From contig JARHVA010005489.1 in assembly GCA_037957365.1 (NCBI GenBank), positions 850,001 to 914,000 of the forward strand: DNA of 64,000 bases, written 5' to 3'. The position numbers and the translations under genes were made by a program. The notes under the pieces were generated by a model that was given only the letters and a program-made list of their open reading frames with translations, made no database searches and was not told the origin of the DNA. Shown here piece after piece: positions 9,997 through 21,931 of the stretch. The first letter of the stretch is position 1, and every line of letters begins with the position of its first letter. Source of the stretch: Torreya grandis. Taxonomy: Eukaryota > Streptophyta > Pinopsida > Cupressales > Taxaceae.

Positions 9997-12900
9997 TTGT
10001 ACTATCATGGAATGTAAGCGACTTGAACAATAGCCTAGTCAAAATGATGTTCATAACCTAATTAGAAGCCATGAACCAGATGTCTTTTTTTTGTAGGAGA
10101 CTAAGATTTCAGTTGATGCTATGTTCAGATTAGTGCCTAAGTTGTGGAGGCAAGGAGACTTTCAATGCATTGGTGCTATTTGATCCTCAGGGGGACTAGC
10201 CTGTATGTGGAAGCCATGGAAGATTGGTCTCATAGGTTGGTTTTCTTCTAAGTTTTCCATGGCTATGATTGCTTCTAATTTTGAGACAGCGGAAGTTATT
10301 CTCCTCTCCAATATCTACGCCCCTATCGAATGGCGGGGTAAACATTCCTTTTGGGGCCATATCATTTTTGTCCGTAGGTTGGCCCCCTTCCAACCTTGGA
10401 TTATAGCAGGTGATTTTAACTCTATTTTATATTTGATTGAAAAGTGTGGTGGCACACCAAGGCTAGACCCCTCTACCTTGCTTATGCGGAATTATATTGA
10501 ATTTTTTAAGTTAGTTGACATTAGGCCCAACAATGGGCAAGTCACATGGAACAATCGTAGGTGTGGGGAACAATTCATCGCTGAGAGATTGGATCACTTT
10601 CTGGTTTCTAGTTTCTAGATTGGAGGCATGTAGTCTACGGGGTCTAAAATTTTAGACTGGAGAGGATCTGACCATTGGCCTATCAAGCTTACCAGTTTTT
10701 CAAAGCATCACCTATTCTCTCCTTCCTTTAGATTCTAGCTAATGTGGCTGTGGGATCAATCTCTATTCGAGTGTGTGGCCAATTGGTGGTGATGGGGTAG
10801 GCCTGTCCATGGTATGGCGATGTATACCTTTGCCAAATCTCTATAGTATGTGAAGTATAAGCTCAAAAGGTAGAACCACCAATGTTTTGGTAATATTTTT
10901 CATGCTAAGGAAGCTGCACAGTCCAAGCTTGATGGCATCATGAGAATAATAAGGGAGGAAGATTTGACTGAAGATCTATTACAAGATGAAGCTCAGGCCG
11001 TGAAAGACCTGGAGGAATGTGAGCTAAGGGAAGAAATTTTTTGGAAGCAGAAAGCTCAGGTTGAATGGCTCCAGGAAGGAGACAGAAATACATCTTTTTT
11101 CTTTAACTCGTCCAAATCCAGGAGACATGGTAGTTCTATTTCGGTCTTGGTCAATGAAAGAGGTGAGTGGCTCAACTCCATTTTGGCAATGTCAGAAGAG
11201 GTGGTTCATTACTTATCTACTCTTTTTAGGGAAGATGCAAATGCAAAATTACCAGAAGAAGCTCAAGTTCTCTTCTGTATTCCGCTGCTAGTGACGCGTG
11301 AAATGAATGAGAATCTAATGAAGGATATTACACTTGGAGAGCTTGAGGAGACCATTACCCAGATGAAAAAAGGGAAAGTGGCTGGCCCTGATGGTTTCTC
11401 AGCTGAATTCTACCAAGAATTTTGGGACATTATCAAACTTGATCTTTTAGCTGTTGTCCAAGAATCTCAGCAGAACAAGCAAATGCTTAAGGCTACAAAT
11501 GCGACCTATCTTGCCCTCATACCCAAATGCGAAGGAGATGATAGGTTAAGTCAATTCCGTCCTATATCTCTTTGCAATGTTGTTTGTAAAATTATATCAA
11601 AAATCATTGCAGACAGACTTAAAATAGGGCTGAGTGCTGTGATTTCTGAAGAGCAGAGTGCCTTTGTGGATGGTAGGCAAATTTTGGATAGTATTGTTAT
11701 TGCTATTGAATCCATACATTCTATGGCCAGCTCTAAAGATAAGGTGATGTTTATCAAGTTGGACATGGCCAAGGCATTTGATAGGGTCAGATGGTCTTTT
11801 TTTTGGAAGGTTCTTAGTGATTTTGGTTTTGCAGATGAATGGACTCAATGGGTCATGAGTTGCATTTCATCGGTCTCCTTTTCAATGCTTATCAGTGCAG
11901 AACATACGATGTTATTTGGTGCCTCTAGGGGATTGCAACAAGGAGATCCCCTATCTTCGTACCTCTTTCTTCTCCTCACTAAAGGTTTGGGGAGGTTGAT
12001 CAATAGGAACAGAGAGGCTAGTCATATCCAAGGATGGCATTGGGGAGGTGAACTATCAGCGCAGTTACACCTGTAGTTTGCTGATGACACTACCCTGATG
12101 GGCATGGCCATAATGAGTGAAGTAGCTAATTTTTGTAGGGTGTTGGATGTCTACTTAATGGCCTCAAGACAAGAGGTGAATGAAGAGAAGTCATCCATCT
12201 TCTTCTTCAACACTTTCGGTCCCATTCAGTAGTAGATTGCTAGGACTATGCATTTTCAGATTGGGACTCCCCATTTGATTTACTTGGGTATCCCCATCTC
12301 TGCTGGCTATATCTCCAAAGAGTCTTGGCAGAATATTTTGGAGAAATTTTGGGTGAAAGTGAATCATTGGACTCACAAGTGGTTATCTTTTACTGGCCGA
12401 GTTCAACTTATCCAATCTGTGGTGCAGGCATTGCCCATTTACAAATGTATGCTTCAGGTTGCTCTGATGGGAATTGTTAAGGAGTTTCATTTGGTTACTA
12501 TGCAATTTTTATGGGCTGGTAATTTGACATCCTCTAAATGGAGCCTTGTTAGATGGGAGATTGTCTGCAGCCCCAAACAACAAGGGGGGCTCAGCCTGAG
12601 ATAGATGGATTTAAATGGTGTTGCTTTGGCGGCTAAACTTTATTGGCATTGGTGCACTGAACAAGACAAGTCTTGGGCCAGAATTATCTCATAGAAATAT
12701 TACCCTACGATCATTCAGTGGGATATTCCTCACTATCTCCTTATTAGGAAAGGCTCGCCGATTTGGGGTACTCTAAAAAAAGGTGCTGGTCTCATTAAGG
12801 AAGGTTTATTCTGGATTTGTAAGCATGGATCCAAGGCTCTCTTCTAGAATGACTCTTGCAATGGTTATCCTCCCATCACTTCTCAGTTCTTGAATTTTTC

Positions 12901-14260
12901 AAACCTCTATCAGAGATTACTTGACACTAGTTGGTCTCGCGTGAGCAACTTCAAGGCATACACTTCACGCAGACAGTTGGAGGTGTCGCGATGGAAAGAT
13001 CTCAAGGCTTGGCCAATTGCTAAGATGCAGGAGGAGAATGAGGAGCTACTGAACCTCCTCTCTAGGCATCATTTTAGCTCCCTTCAGGAGGAAGATAAGC
13101 TCACTTGGTCTCCCAATCCTAAGGGAGCCTATAAATTTGCCTCATGTTATCAGGCCTTACTTCTTCAAAGAATGGGCAGAGGAGAACTGCAATGGTGGAG
13201 ACAGGTATGGAATAATTTCTCATGGCCAAAATGCAACTGTTTTGCTTGGATCTTGGCTTGGAACAGATGCTTGACTTGGTACAACCTCCGAAAGAGAGGC
13301 TTCCAAGGCCCTTTTATTTGTGTTATGTGCAGAGCAGCTAAGGAGGATTCTGCCCACCTATTTTTTAGATGCTCCTTTACCTTGCAACTATAGCACTACT
13401 GGTGGGATGTTTGGTAGATCCCCTATTTTCATGCTCTTTATGTGGTCAACTTCTGGAATGGCATGTGAGAATCCCCCTTAAGGATGCCTTTCCTGCAGGA
13501 TGCATGGATAGGGGGCCCCATTTTTCTGCTATGGCAGATTCGGCTTGAAAGAAACAGGTGGATCTTCTGGGGCATGAGGATCATGGCACAACAAGTTTGG
13601 CAAAAAGTTGTGGGGATGATTTAGGAGACCGTTCAAGCCAAGAGCGCGATCAGCCTTCCATCAACTAAGTAGGATGCTGAGGTAGTGGTGCGACTAGGAT
13701 TCCAACACCTACCAGGTAATTTAGCCTATGTCAGTAGAAGTCGGTAGGTTAAGGAGAAGATTCAAAGAGTCAGTTAGTGGCAGCGCCCTCCTAGAGGGAT
13801 TCTCAAGATCAATACAGATGGTTCCTCTAGGGGTAATCCTTGGCCCGCAGGTACTGGAGGGATTGGTAGGGATTCCAAAGGTAAAGTGATTTTTCTTTTT
13901 TCAGTTCCTGAGGTGCTACAAACCATTAACATGATGGAAGGCCAGGCCATTCTTTATGCCCTTGAGAAAGCTCAGGCTTTGGGTTGGCGTAGAATCATAT
14001 GTGAATCAGATTCTCATGTTTTAATAAACCTGCTCGATAAAAGAAAAGTGTTGGATGTTAATTGGCAACTGGCTCTGACTGTACAAAAGATTTTGTGGGT
14101 TTGCTTGTACATGGATATTATAACCCTTGTTCATATTTCGCGGGAATGGAATAGGGCAGCGGATTGTTTAGCCAAATGAACATTCAAACATTTAAATGGC
14201 AGAAATACGGAGGATTGGGAGTCTCTCCGATGCTCCGTTCTGATTTCAAAAGAATTTTGA
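9993..14260 (+). pseudogene. LINE ORF2: endonuclease-reverse transcriptase-RNase H
   Basis: The frame starts at ATG 9,993, overlapping the ORF1 stop as ATGA. It shifts once near 10,044 and then keeps one frame to TGA 14,258. Apurinic-type endonuclease: LSWNV at the start, ETKIS near 10,097, GDFNSI near 10,409 and GSDHWPI near 10,664. Reverse transcriptase: GDRNTSFF (11,080), KVAGPDGFSAEFY (11,379), FRPISLCNVV (11,555), KLDMAKAFDRV (11,757), GLQQGDPLSSYLF (11,931) and FADDT (12,077; the codon just before is TAG). A zf-RVT segment ends in CVMCRAAKEDSAHLFFRC (13,324-13,377). RNase H: INTDGSSRGN (13,811), MEGQAI, CESDS and NRAADCLAK (to 14,176). A further TGA at 14,177 probably replaces Trp. In active elements this enzyme nicks the target and copies the RNA there; about 20 stops disable this copy. 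Confidence 0.93.
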
Positions 14261-14411
14261 AGGAAGATAGTGAGGTCTACAATATTTCTTAGTTGGGCAT
14301 GGTCTTAGTCTTTCTGCTTTTGTTGCTCTCCTTTGGAGGTTTTTGCCACCTGTTCTTCTTGTAATGCTCGTCTTTTCTTATCAATAATATTTTTACCTCT
14401 TTTATTAAAAA
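14261..14411 (+). other. LINE 3' untranslated region and tail
   Basis: A T-rich segment of about 150 bases ends in TTATCAATAATATTTTTACC and a short A run. In plant L1 elements this end is what the reverse transcriptase recognises. The tail is short, about seven A, partly merging with the target duplication. Confidence 0.75.
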
Positions 14412-14425
14412 AATTATATTGTTGT
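14412..14425 (+). repeat. LINE target-site duplication, right copy
   Basis: AATTATATTGTTGT, identical to 8,518-8,531. It marks the 3' junction of the LINE. Confidence 0.92.
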
Positions 14426-17400
14426 CTTATCTAATGTAATATCTTAATGCATAGACATCAAATAAAAAATTCATGTAGACTTAAATGTATGTAAATAACA
14501 TATTAAAAAAATGACACCATACTTATTAAGATTTTAAGGATAAAATAGTCACTATAAAATATTCCATAAAATATTCCAATATTGTAGAATAGAATACACC
14601 TTCTTTGTACAATGTTTAACTAATTAAAAATTTGTGTTAATAAAACATACATGTTGCACTTTGTAAGACAAATCAATCTACAATCAAAATTAGACATGTG
14701 TTGCATTTCATAGATTTTTTTTTTCTTTCGTTATTTCTTTTTTCTCTTAACATTCAATTGAAGGTTTATAAATAGAATATTAAACATTTATGATATTGGC
14801 TGTCAATGGTTATATTCATTTTTGAACAAGAAGAATAATAAGTTATTTTTTAATGTTGTTTCTTTGTGCCTAGTGTTTTAATCCTTTAGATTTCACAAAA
14901 GTGTTTCTATGATTCTTATGATGACATTTATAATTTATGATAAATATTTCCAATGAAGGAAACCACATTATGTTAGAATCTTTACAACTCAGACTTCCTT
15001 CATTTTTATTATGACCACTTCCATCACCAAAAATCTTAAACAATTTCAAAAGACAATGGGAATCCGTAATTAGAATTACAAAACACTGAGCGGAGCTTAG
15101 TGGCAGATTCTGAAAATCACATTTAGTCCTCAAAGGTTCTAACTCTATTTTTAGGGGAAGGATTAATAGATACGAATATCATTGAAATTACAGATATTGC
15201 TTTGGAATTACCCATCGCCATATTGTGAAATACATAGGAGGGGAATGGGTGGAAGCTAGTGAAAGGGAAGAAAGAAAGAGATAAAAAGGAACCAGATTCA
15301 TTAATTACGTCTCTCAGATCTCAATTCAAAAACTGAAAAAGAGACGCAACAAAATAATTTGTTACAGTAATTTTTTTTTTGTTGTTTCTGACTTGTTTTT
15401 TAGCACTATTGTTTATTTTCTTTCTTGTTGTTTAATTTCAATTTCAAATTTGAGGGTGTGATCCTTAAAATACTTCGTTTGGTTGTTTTCTGCCTGCTTT
15501 TGGGTTGGTTGTAGTCCTTAAGCTTGCTATGTTATATTTTCAAACATGAAAATAGTTTCTGGGCATATTAGGCCCTATCTGTTTGTTTGTCTTATAAGAT
15601 TTGGGGTCCCTAGTTTCAAACCCCTCACCTGCTCCCACCCCCCTGCACCACCTCCGCCACCTTCACCCACCCCCCACTCGTCCTCCCCACCCTTTAACCA
15701 CAAAACCATCAATGGAGTAGAGACCAAAAAGAGAAAACTTCCACTTAACCTATGCTTGAAAGAGGCTATAATAAATTAATTAATTGTAAGTGGCTTGCCA
15801 AACACCCCAATTTAATGTTTTGGTGAGTATGTAATTTACAAGTTCATTGACCCGAAGAGGAATATAACGGCTAATCTATAGCCAGCAAAAGTGGAAAGGA
15901 AATTATTTTATTTTTATTTACTGTATGCCTACCTTTGAAAAAAAAAATTCCTTAAAAGTATATATTAAAATGTAACTTATAAACAATACTTAATCATTAC
16001 AAAATGTATGAAATGGGAGAGGATAACATTAAAAATATGTGTTGCACCTTAGATCCCAGAAATTACTAAAAGCTATGCAAGACCATACCAACAAAATAAA
16101 TAAAATTCTCATCAATTGATGAGACAAAAAATTGTAAAACAAAGGATCTAAAAGCTAAGTAAATGATAACATCAGAAAAATTAAGAAACAAATCAAATCT
16201 TTATCTGACTACAGAAATTACAATAAGAATAATTTAGAAGCTGAGCTTTAAAATATTTTGAATAGGAAAGAATCAATAGGAAAGAAGAATCACCAGGAAA
16301 GGGACATCAAATAAAAAATATAACCATTTTAATTCATAGAATATATCAAACAGATGTGCACATTTAAAATGAAGAACTATAAAAATCGACATTGTAGTCA
16401 CGCAATTGACAATCCTAGCATACTAGTTACTAGTTAGGGGCATTCAACCGAAGCGATTGCTAGTGGATATGAATAATGAAGCCTGCCTTTGAAAACATCT
16501 TTCCAACACTCTCTCGTAGGTAAAGACTTTTTGTCTCAATGCATTTTGCATCTCTTGCAATTCTTACAGATAAATAGTCTTTAGTTTGCGATCATGGCAA
16601 ATGAGCGTGAAACCTAATGATTGTAACAAAAAGAGGTGAATGTTGTGGAACGAAAGATATTGGGGTGATGATATCCCATTCTTCACAATATAAAACAAAA
16701 GGAAACGATGACTATAGCCGCGTGGCAAACCCTAACTGTGGCAATGACACGTATCAAGGAAATTTACGAAACAAATGCCCACAGTAGAGGCGAGACAAAT
16801 AGGCAAGTGATACTTTTGACAGTGACAGTCTACATTCTCTAGGTCTTCTGCAAGCCTATGCATAGCAAGGGCAATGTGGCAACGATCATGGGTTTTATTT
16901 TTTATTTCTATTCCCTTTCCAAAACACATGAAATACATATATTTTGTCCCATGTCACTCATAAATAATGTAATTTATCGATAAAATATTTATATATTAAT
17001 ATGTATAATATATAAAATAGTATGATATAATTAAATATATTACGTAATAAAATAATAAAATATAATCTTTTTGTGTTATTTTTTTGTTTTTTTTTTTTTA
17101 TTTGTTAATGGTTTGATTATATTTCTAAAATTCCAAACATTTGCACCTCATATTTCAAATGTTTTAGATATAAATAAACAATATCAAAGGTGAGTTAAAC
17201 ATGAGCATGGTGAAGGTGACATAAATTGTAGTTAGTGAATCCTCACACATACATGCCTGTTTTTCCAAGATCTATGGCTTAAATAATTCCTTGTGCCTAC
17301 TCATAGTGTTGCCATAAATAATATAAAAGCATCAAAATATATCTAGGTGTGATGGATAGTGATGGCGAGGGGCAATGATAAGGTTTTCTAGGGGATGGAA

Positions 17401-17435
17401 TTGAAGAAGCTATGGGAGATATACGTGAAAATTTT
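14426..17435. other. Intergenic DNA, no convincing gene
   Basis: AT-rich with two richer patches. At 15,590-15,700 there is a C-rich run (CACCCCCC and similar), whose forward reading gives a proline-rich stretch without other protein character. At 16,430-16,900 the composition is closer to genic DNA (for example GCCGCGTGGCAAACCCTAAC near 16,718), but neither strand holds a frame over 70 codons and I see no homology. A nearly pure A/T patch lies at 16,960-17,110. Weak terminal-repeat-like words near 15,570 and 15,800 are listed among the findings. Confidence 0.45.
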
Positions 17436-17439
17436 ATTC

Positions 17440-20040
17440 TATTATCAAGGGTGGATGACGACATCATGACCACTAATTTAATTGTAACATGGCTCCATGT
17501 CCAATATGCAACATGAATCAACATTACACTGTCATTAATGTGGGGACAAGACGTTAAAATCCAAGAGTCTATCTTTTAGCTTCCATTCATCCATGTTGCA
17601 AATATATTGAAACCTAAAACAATTACATATAACTTAAAAACACATGGAAACACCATACTTAGACCCCTAAAAGAAATGGCAAGGCTATACAGAACATGCA
17701 AATAGTGAAATATTTCAAGGCGACTTTGCGATGATGGTGAGGGATAATGACAATGTATTTCAAGTGATATTATACACTATGGGGGCTATATAACTATATA
17801 ATATTATATATTATATAATAATTCAATATGATATTATCATCAATGGACGCGTTACCATTTGGAAGACAAGAACATTTCTCTATATCAACATATGGATAAC
17901 ACTTATCTGACATAATTTACACATACACATGCGATTAGATTGAATTTTTAATTAACACATCAATGTAATAGTAGTGTAGCATGATACATGTCATCTATAT
18001 CAAATCAAGGCACCTAGTGACATCATTGATTAGCTATTTTCTATTGTTAAGGATGGACAAGGACATCATGATCATTGGTTTGATTGCATTAGGGCTCCAT
18101 GTCTCATTTGTAATTTGAATCAATGATGCAATGTCCATGATGTTGGGACATGACCTTACATTCCCATAGTCTATCTTATAGCTTTCATTCATCGATGATA
18201 CCAACATTGAACACTAGACCCAGATTTAGGACAAATTTTTTATTTACATGACCTTCACCCATTCGAAAGGGGTTTGTAGCTTTCAAGGTGGTGACATCTT
18301 TGAATGATAAATCTCTATTGTCAAGGGTGGATGAGAATGTTATGAGATTTGATTTGATTGCAACAAGGTTCCAAATCTAATGTGTGGCTCAAATTAATGA
18401 TGTAATGTTTTTGATGGGGGACAAGATATTGAGGTGTCAAAACCCAGCTTGTAGATTATGTTTCTCCATGATACATATTGCATTGATACATGTGTCATGT
18501 CATTGAACTTTGAACTTATATATTTCTAGGGTTCATTATGTTCGTCCTTTGAAATACATGCCATTTCCCATTATCATGATTTCTCAATTCACCTTATAAT
18601 ATTTCACCCTTTCATATTTTGTAAAGCCTTGCCCTTCCCCACTATTTCACCATTTCTAAAGCTCACTATAAAATGAGATGTCTCATCTCTGCACAACACA
18701 TTGCCATATCATATGAAGGAATAAACAACATCATTTTATATTGTCCACTCAACCAAAAATATTAAATTATTGTTTCATACCACATTATGTATAGAAGGTA
18801 AGATGGAGTCGGTGATCACGGGTTCCAAGTAAAGTAGAACTACCAATTTACATTCTTTCCTTTTATCAAATTCCATGGTTAAAAGGTCTAAAAATAGCTT
18901 AGTTTAGTGGTAAAAATCTAGGTAACTCATTGTATTCTAAAATACATCTCTATTCACATGCTCTCTCTTATATCAATCCCCCAAAAATGTGGAGGAATAG
19001 AATAACTAATAAGAATATATAGGAATTTCATTTAGAGGGTTTTTTTTGATTAATTCAAGCATCCATTAGTCTCATGGGCCAACTTCACCAAAACAAAGAG
19101 AGGATGGGATTTAAGCATCAAGGACATCAAAGCATTCAACATGATCTAGCTATGAAAATGGTGTGATGCTTCGAGCATTCCTAGTTAATGCTTCTAGATG
19201 TGCAAATCGAAATATCATGCAATGGAATTTACTTTACTAATTTTATTTATCATATAATAATTATAATATTATGAAATTATACTATTATATGTAACAATAT
19301 ATTATATTTAAAAATATATAATATTATTATATTATATATATGATAGAATATTATATTTAATGTATTATAATATTGTAATATATTTAATAAATTATAAAAT
19401 ATTATATTAAATACTATATAATTTTATATAATATCTAATATGTAATATTTAATATAATAATAACTGGTTAGTGTTAATATTTTATGAGATACAATATATT
19501 TAATAATCAATTGTGTAAAAATTGTATGTTACATTAAAAGGGATGATATTTTTTGTTTTGGTAAAATGGGTTTTGCTAGTGTCAAGGGTTGATGAGGATG
19601 ACATCAGGATTTATTTGATTTTGAGAAAGCTCGACATCTAATGTGCAACTTAAATTAGCATTGGAATGCCACTAATGCGGAGACAAGACACTAAAGCTCT
19701 AAAGTCTATATTATATCTTATGTTACTTTATGCTGCAAATATATTGATTCCTAGAGAAATTACATTAGGGTTAAGAAAATACATAAACACACTCATACCC
19801 ATATTATACACATGCATCGACTTCAAGGCAGTTATTGGATTTACATGACTTGCACCCATTACAAAGTGGTATGTAACTTGCAGGGTGGTGGCATCTTTTA
19901 TTGACTATTTTATATTTGATTACGAAAGGACTCCACTTCTGATGTGTGGATCGAATCAAAAATTCAATGTCACTGATGTGGGGGAAATACATTGAGTTTA
20001 TGGAGTCTACCTTGTTACTTTTATTGTAGTTGAAGTGAGT
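17440..20040. repeat. Five diverged copies of an unknown repeat (about 200-270 bp each)
   Basis: Copies begin at about 17,440, 18,035, 18,310, 19,570 and 19,905. Shared order: TGTCAAGGGTGGATGA, GACATCATGA, TTGATTG, a GGCTCCA(C/T)(A/G)TCTAATGTG-like core, AATCAA..TGCAATGT, GATG(T/G)GGG(A/G)ACAAGA, AAAGTCTATCTT, then ATATTGA. An associated block (TTTACATGACCTTCACCCATT ... GGTGGTGACATCTTT) occurs at about 18,240-18,300 and 19,845-19,905. Spacing is irregular (about 595, 275, 1,260 and 335 bases), so this is a broken tandem or clustered family. The third and fourth copies are separated by an A/T-only tract and other DNA. No coding frame is shared. Confidence 0.75.
19230..19500. other. Nearly pure A/T palindromic tract
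   Basis: About 270 bases composed almost only of A and T, rich in ATATTATA-type inverted words that could form hairpins. Such tracts are often proposed as matrix-attachment or fragile regions; no specific role can be shown. Confidence 0.6.
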
Positions 20041-21175
20041 ACCAAATATTTTGAATAGTTCATGCCACATGGGTGTATAAGAAGCCATCTTTGGTGATAC
20101 AATATGAATACCATGGTGAAGGAGTCGCTAGTTGAGAGAAAAGGTGGTTGATAGGGAATTAGTCCTAGGTGGTAGGTAGGGTTGGTAAGGTTAGTTCTCA
20201 TGCATTATGGGGTACACACATCATACAATTAAAAGGGGAGTAAACTTCAACAACAAAAAGAAAACACATACAAAAAAAATCCTAAAAGTTAAACACACAT
20301 TTCTTAATTATAAATCAAGGCCATAAAAATAATGGCGCCAACTAGTCATAGTGTTTCATCAACATATCAACACATAAAATAATAATTATTATCTTAATCA
20401 CGATCTTCAACTTTTTTGCTAAATCTGGAAATATTTTCAATTGCAAAGATAATAGTAAACTTTGAATTTTGGATTCTTGCTTGAAACTCCAATGAAGAAC
20501 TTGTCTCATTTTGGTTTCATTGTTTTTGTGATTCCTGGACATAATTCCTATAGGACAAAATGCTCAGTTTTTGCTGATGGTCTGGCTCAACCGACTATGT
20601 GTACTCTGTATGTTAAGACCATAAGAAGCTACCACCTGTTGACAACTATACTATGTGGTGTCCAACGTCCTTCAACTCATATCTATATTTCTTCCAATTG
20701 TCAATTGCCTCCTCCATTGCCTCCTTGGCTCCCTCGATCATTGCTTCATTTCAATTTTTTTTATTATTTTCAATGTTTAGAAGAGGTAGTGGCGATAAAT
20801 AAATTAGGTAGGCAGTGAAAATAGTTATTAAATAATTAGAGAGTTGTGTAGCTTACACAATTATTACTAAGCTATGTCCATGGAAGTTGTAAGTTGCACA
20901 TTGATTCGTAAACTTCATAAAAAGTTAATGTGCATCATAAGCGATGTCTACTTGGATTGATGATGGAGTAGGTTGGTACAATAGGGTGGATGGGGAGGTG
21001 ATTTGGGAGATAGGTCATAGGATGGTAGGTAATGTGGAGACGGTGGAAGGGATGACGGAGCGTGCTAGGGAAGAGTGCGCTTATCCCACTTGACCTTTAT
21101 TCCTTATATCAAGAGTACACTCACTGCACGACATATATATCATCCCTTCATTTACATTTGACAGCTATACAAAAA

Positions 21176-21177
<2 letters not shown>
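20041..21177. other. Intergenic DNA, no convincing gene
   Basis: The longest plus-strand frame (20,462-20,818, 118 codons) has no recognisable motif and is rated unlikely. A G-rich plus-strand patch at 20,940-21,090 (TGGATGGGGAGGTG, GACGGTGGAAGGGATG) is compositionally distinct but not identified. The DNA becomes richer towards the gene at 21.9 kb. Confidence 0.4.

Positions 21178-21218
<41 letters not shown>
21178..21218. repeat. (AT)n microsatellite
   Basis: A run of about 20 AT dinucleotides without interruption, roughly 700 bases downstream of the GLUTAMINE DUMPER-like gene. Confidence 0.95.
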
Positions 21219-21220
<2 letters not shown>

Positions 21221-21712
21221 ACACATGTTATTCGAAAAAAACATGCTCAATACTAGTCCACACCCCTTTTACACTCATAAACACTTAATAAGAAAAAATC
21301 AAGATATAAAGACACATCCCTTCGGATGTTCCTTGCACCATTAGAGCAACTGCTAGCTATATTTGTATGTATAATGTCGCTAAACGTGGGTGCGCAACGC
21401 AACTCCCCAAAATCCAAATTCAATATAGGAAATTTGCATGCCCCTGCTCGCTACAAAAACAGTTATTTCATTGAATAATCTCATTGCTTTGGCTTAAACT
21501 TTATTTACAGAATGTTTTTGCATCATCGATCTGTGGTAGAAATAATTATCTGAATGTTACACCCATCGATACAGTAGAATAAAACAAAATATTTAAAAGA
21601 AAAGGAACAGCTGTAAATTCTGCCCACAAGATCTACACAATACGGAATAACTATCAAATAGAATAGAATAGAAATTTTTATTTACGTCTATCCGAGATCC
21701 GGCGGGATCTAT

Positions 21713-21772
21713 GAAACAAAGTACAATTTTAGAACAAAATTAGAAACAAAATACAATTTTAGAACAAAATTA
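21713..21772. repeat. 30-bp direct duplication
   Basis: Two adjacent 30-base units, 21,713-21,742 and 21,743-21,772, each begin GAAACAAA and end AGAACAAAATTA. They differ at one base. This is recent slippage or duplication just downstream of the likely poly(A) site of the adjacent gene. Confidence 0.9.
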
Positions 21773-21822
21773 CTCAAAAGTTTGTTTTCCCTTTTTTTTT
21801 TTTAAATAGCTTAGCTTCTAAT

Positions 21823-21828
21823 TTTATT
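21823..21828 (-). terminator. Candidate poly(A) signal of the GLUTAMINE DUMPER-like gene
   Basis: AATAAA on the minus strand, about 104 bases past the stop codon, followed by a T/A-rich downstream region. Placement is normal for a plant 3' UTR; usage is inferred. Confidence 0.45.
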
Positions 21829-21931
21829 GTTATGTTGCCTATCATAAGCAAAATGGTTTACATAAACAAACATGGTTTACGTATCAAAATGGAAGCATAA
21901 CAGTATGAACAAATACCCAAAAGTGGTATTG

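Larger units (their letters stand above)
8532..14411 (+). mobile_element. Full-length plant L1-type LINE retrotransposon
   Basis: A 5.9-kb non-LTR element with two overlapping frames: ORF1 (RNA-binding protein with zinc knuckle) and ORF2 (endonuclease, reverse transcriptase, zf-RVT, RNase H). It ends in a short 3' UTR and an A-rich tail (TTTTATTAAAAAAA). The flanking 14-bp perfect duplication fixes both ends. G+C content is visibly higher than in the surrounding DNA. Only one frameshift was found across both frames, but there are about 28 premature stops, nearly all TAG or TGA where CAG or TGG is expected. The element was therefore intact at insertion and has since been inactivated mainly by point changes. 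Only 25 bases precede the first ATG, so slight 5' truncation cannot be excluded. Confidence 0.95.

Noticed and set aside
11551..11848. Minus-strand frames inside the LINE polymerase region
   Set aside because: Shadows of the ORF2 reading frame on the opposite strand.
15600..15640. tRNA-like B box (AGTTTCAAACCCC), hinting at a tRNA gene or SINE
   Set aside because: No matching A box at the right distance, no cloverleaf and no repeated copies.
15546..15779. Proline-rich plus-strand frame
   Set aside because: The proline run comes from a C-rich low-complexity tract. The flanks have no protein character.
20462..20818. 118-codon plus-strand frame with a PPPLPPWLP stretch
   Set aside because: It has no domain, no neighbouring exon signals and no conserved pattern. 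A frame of this length can occur by chance in this patch.
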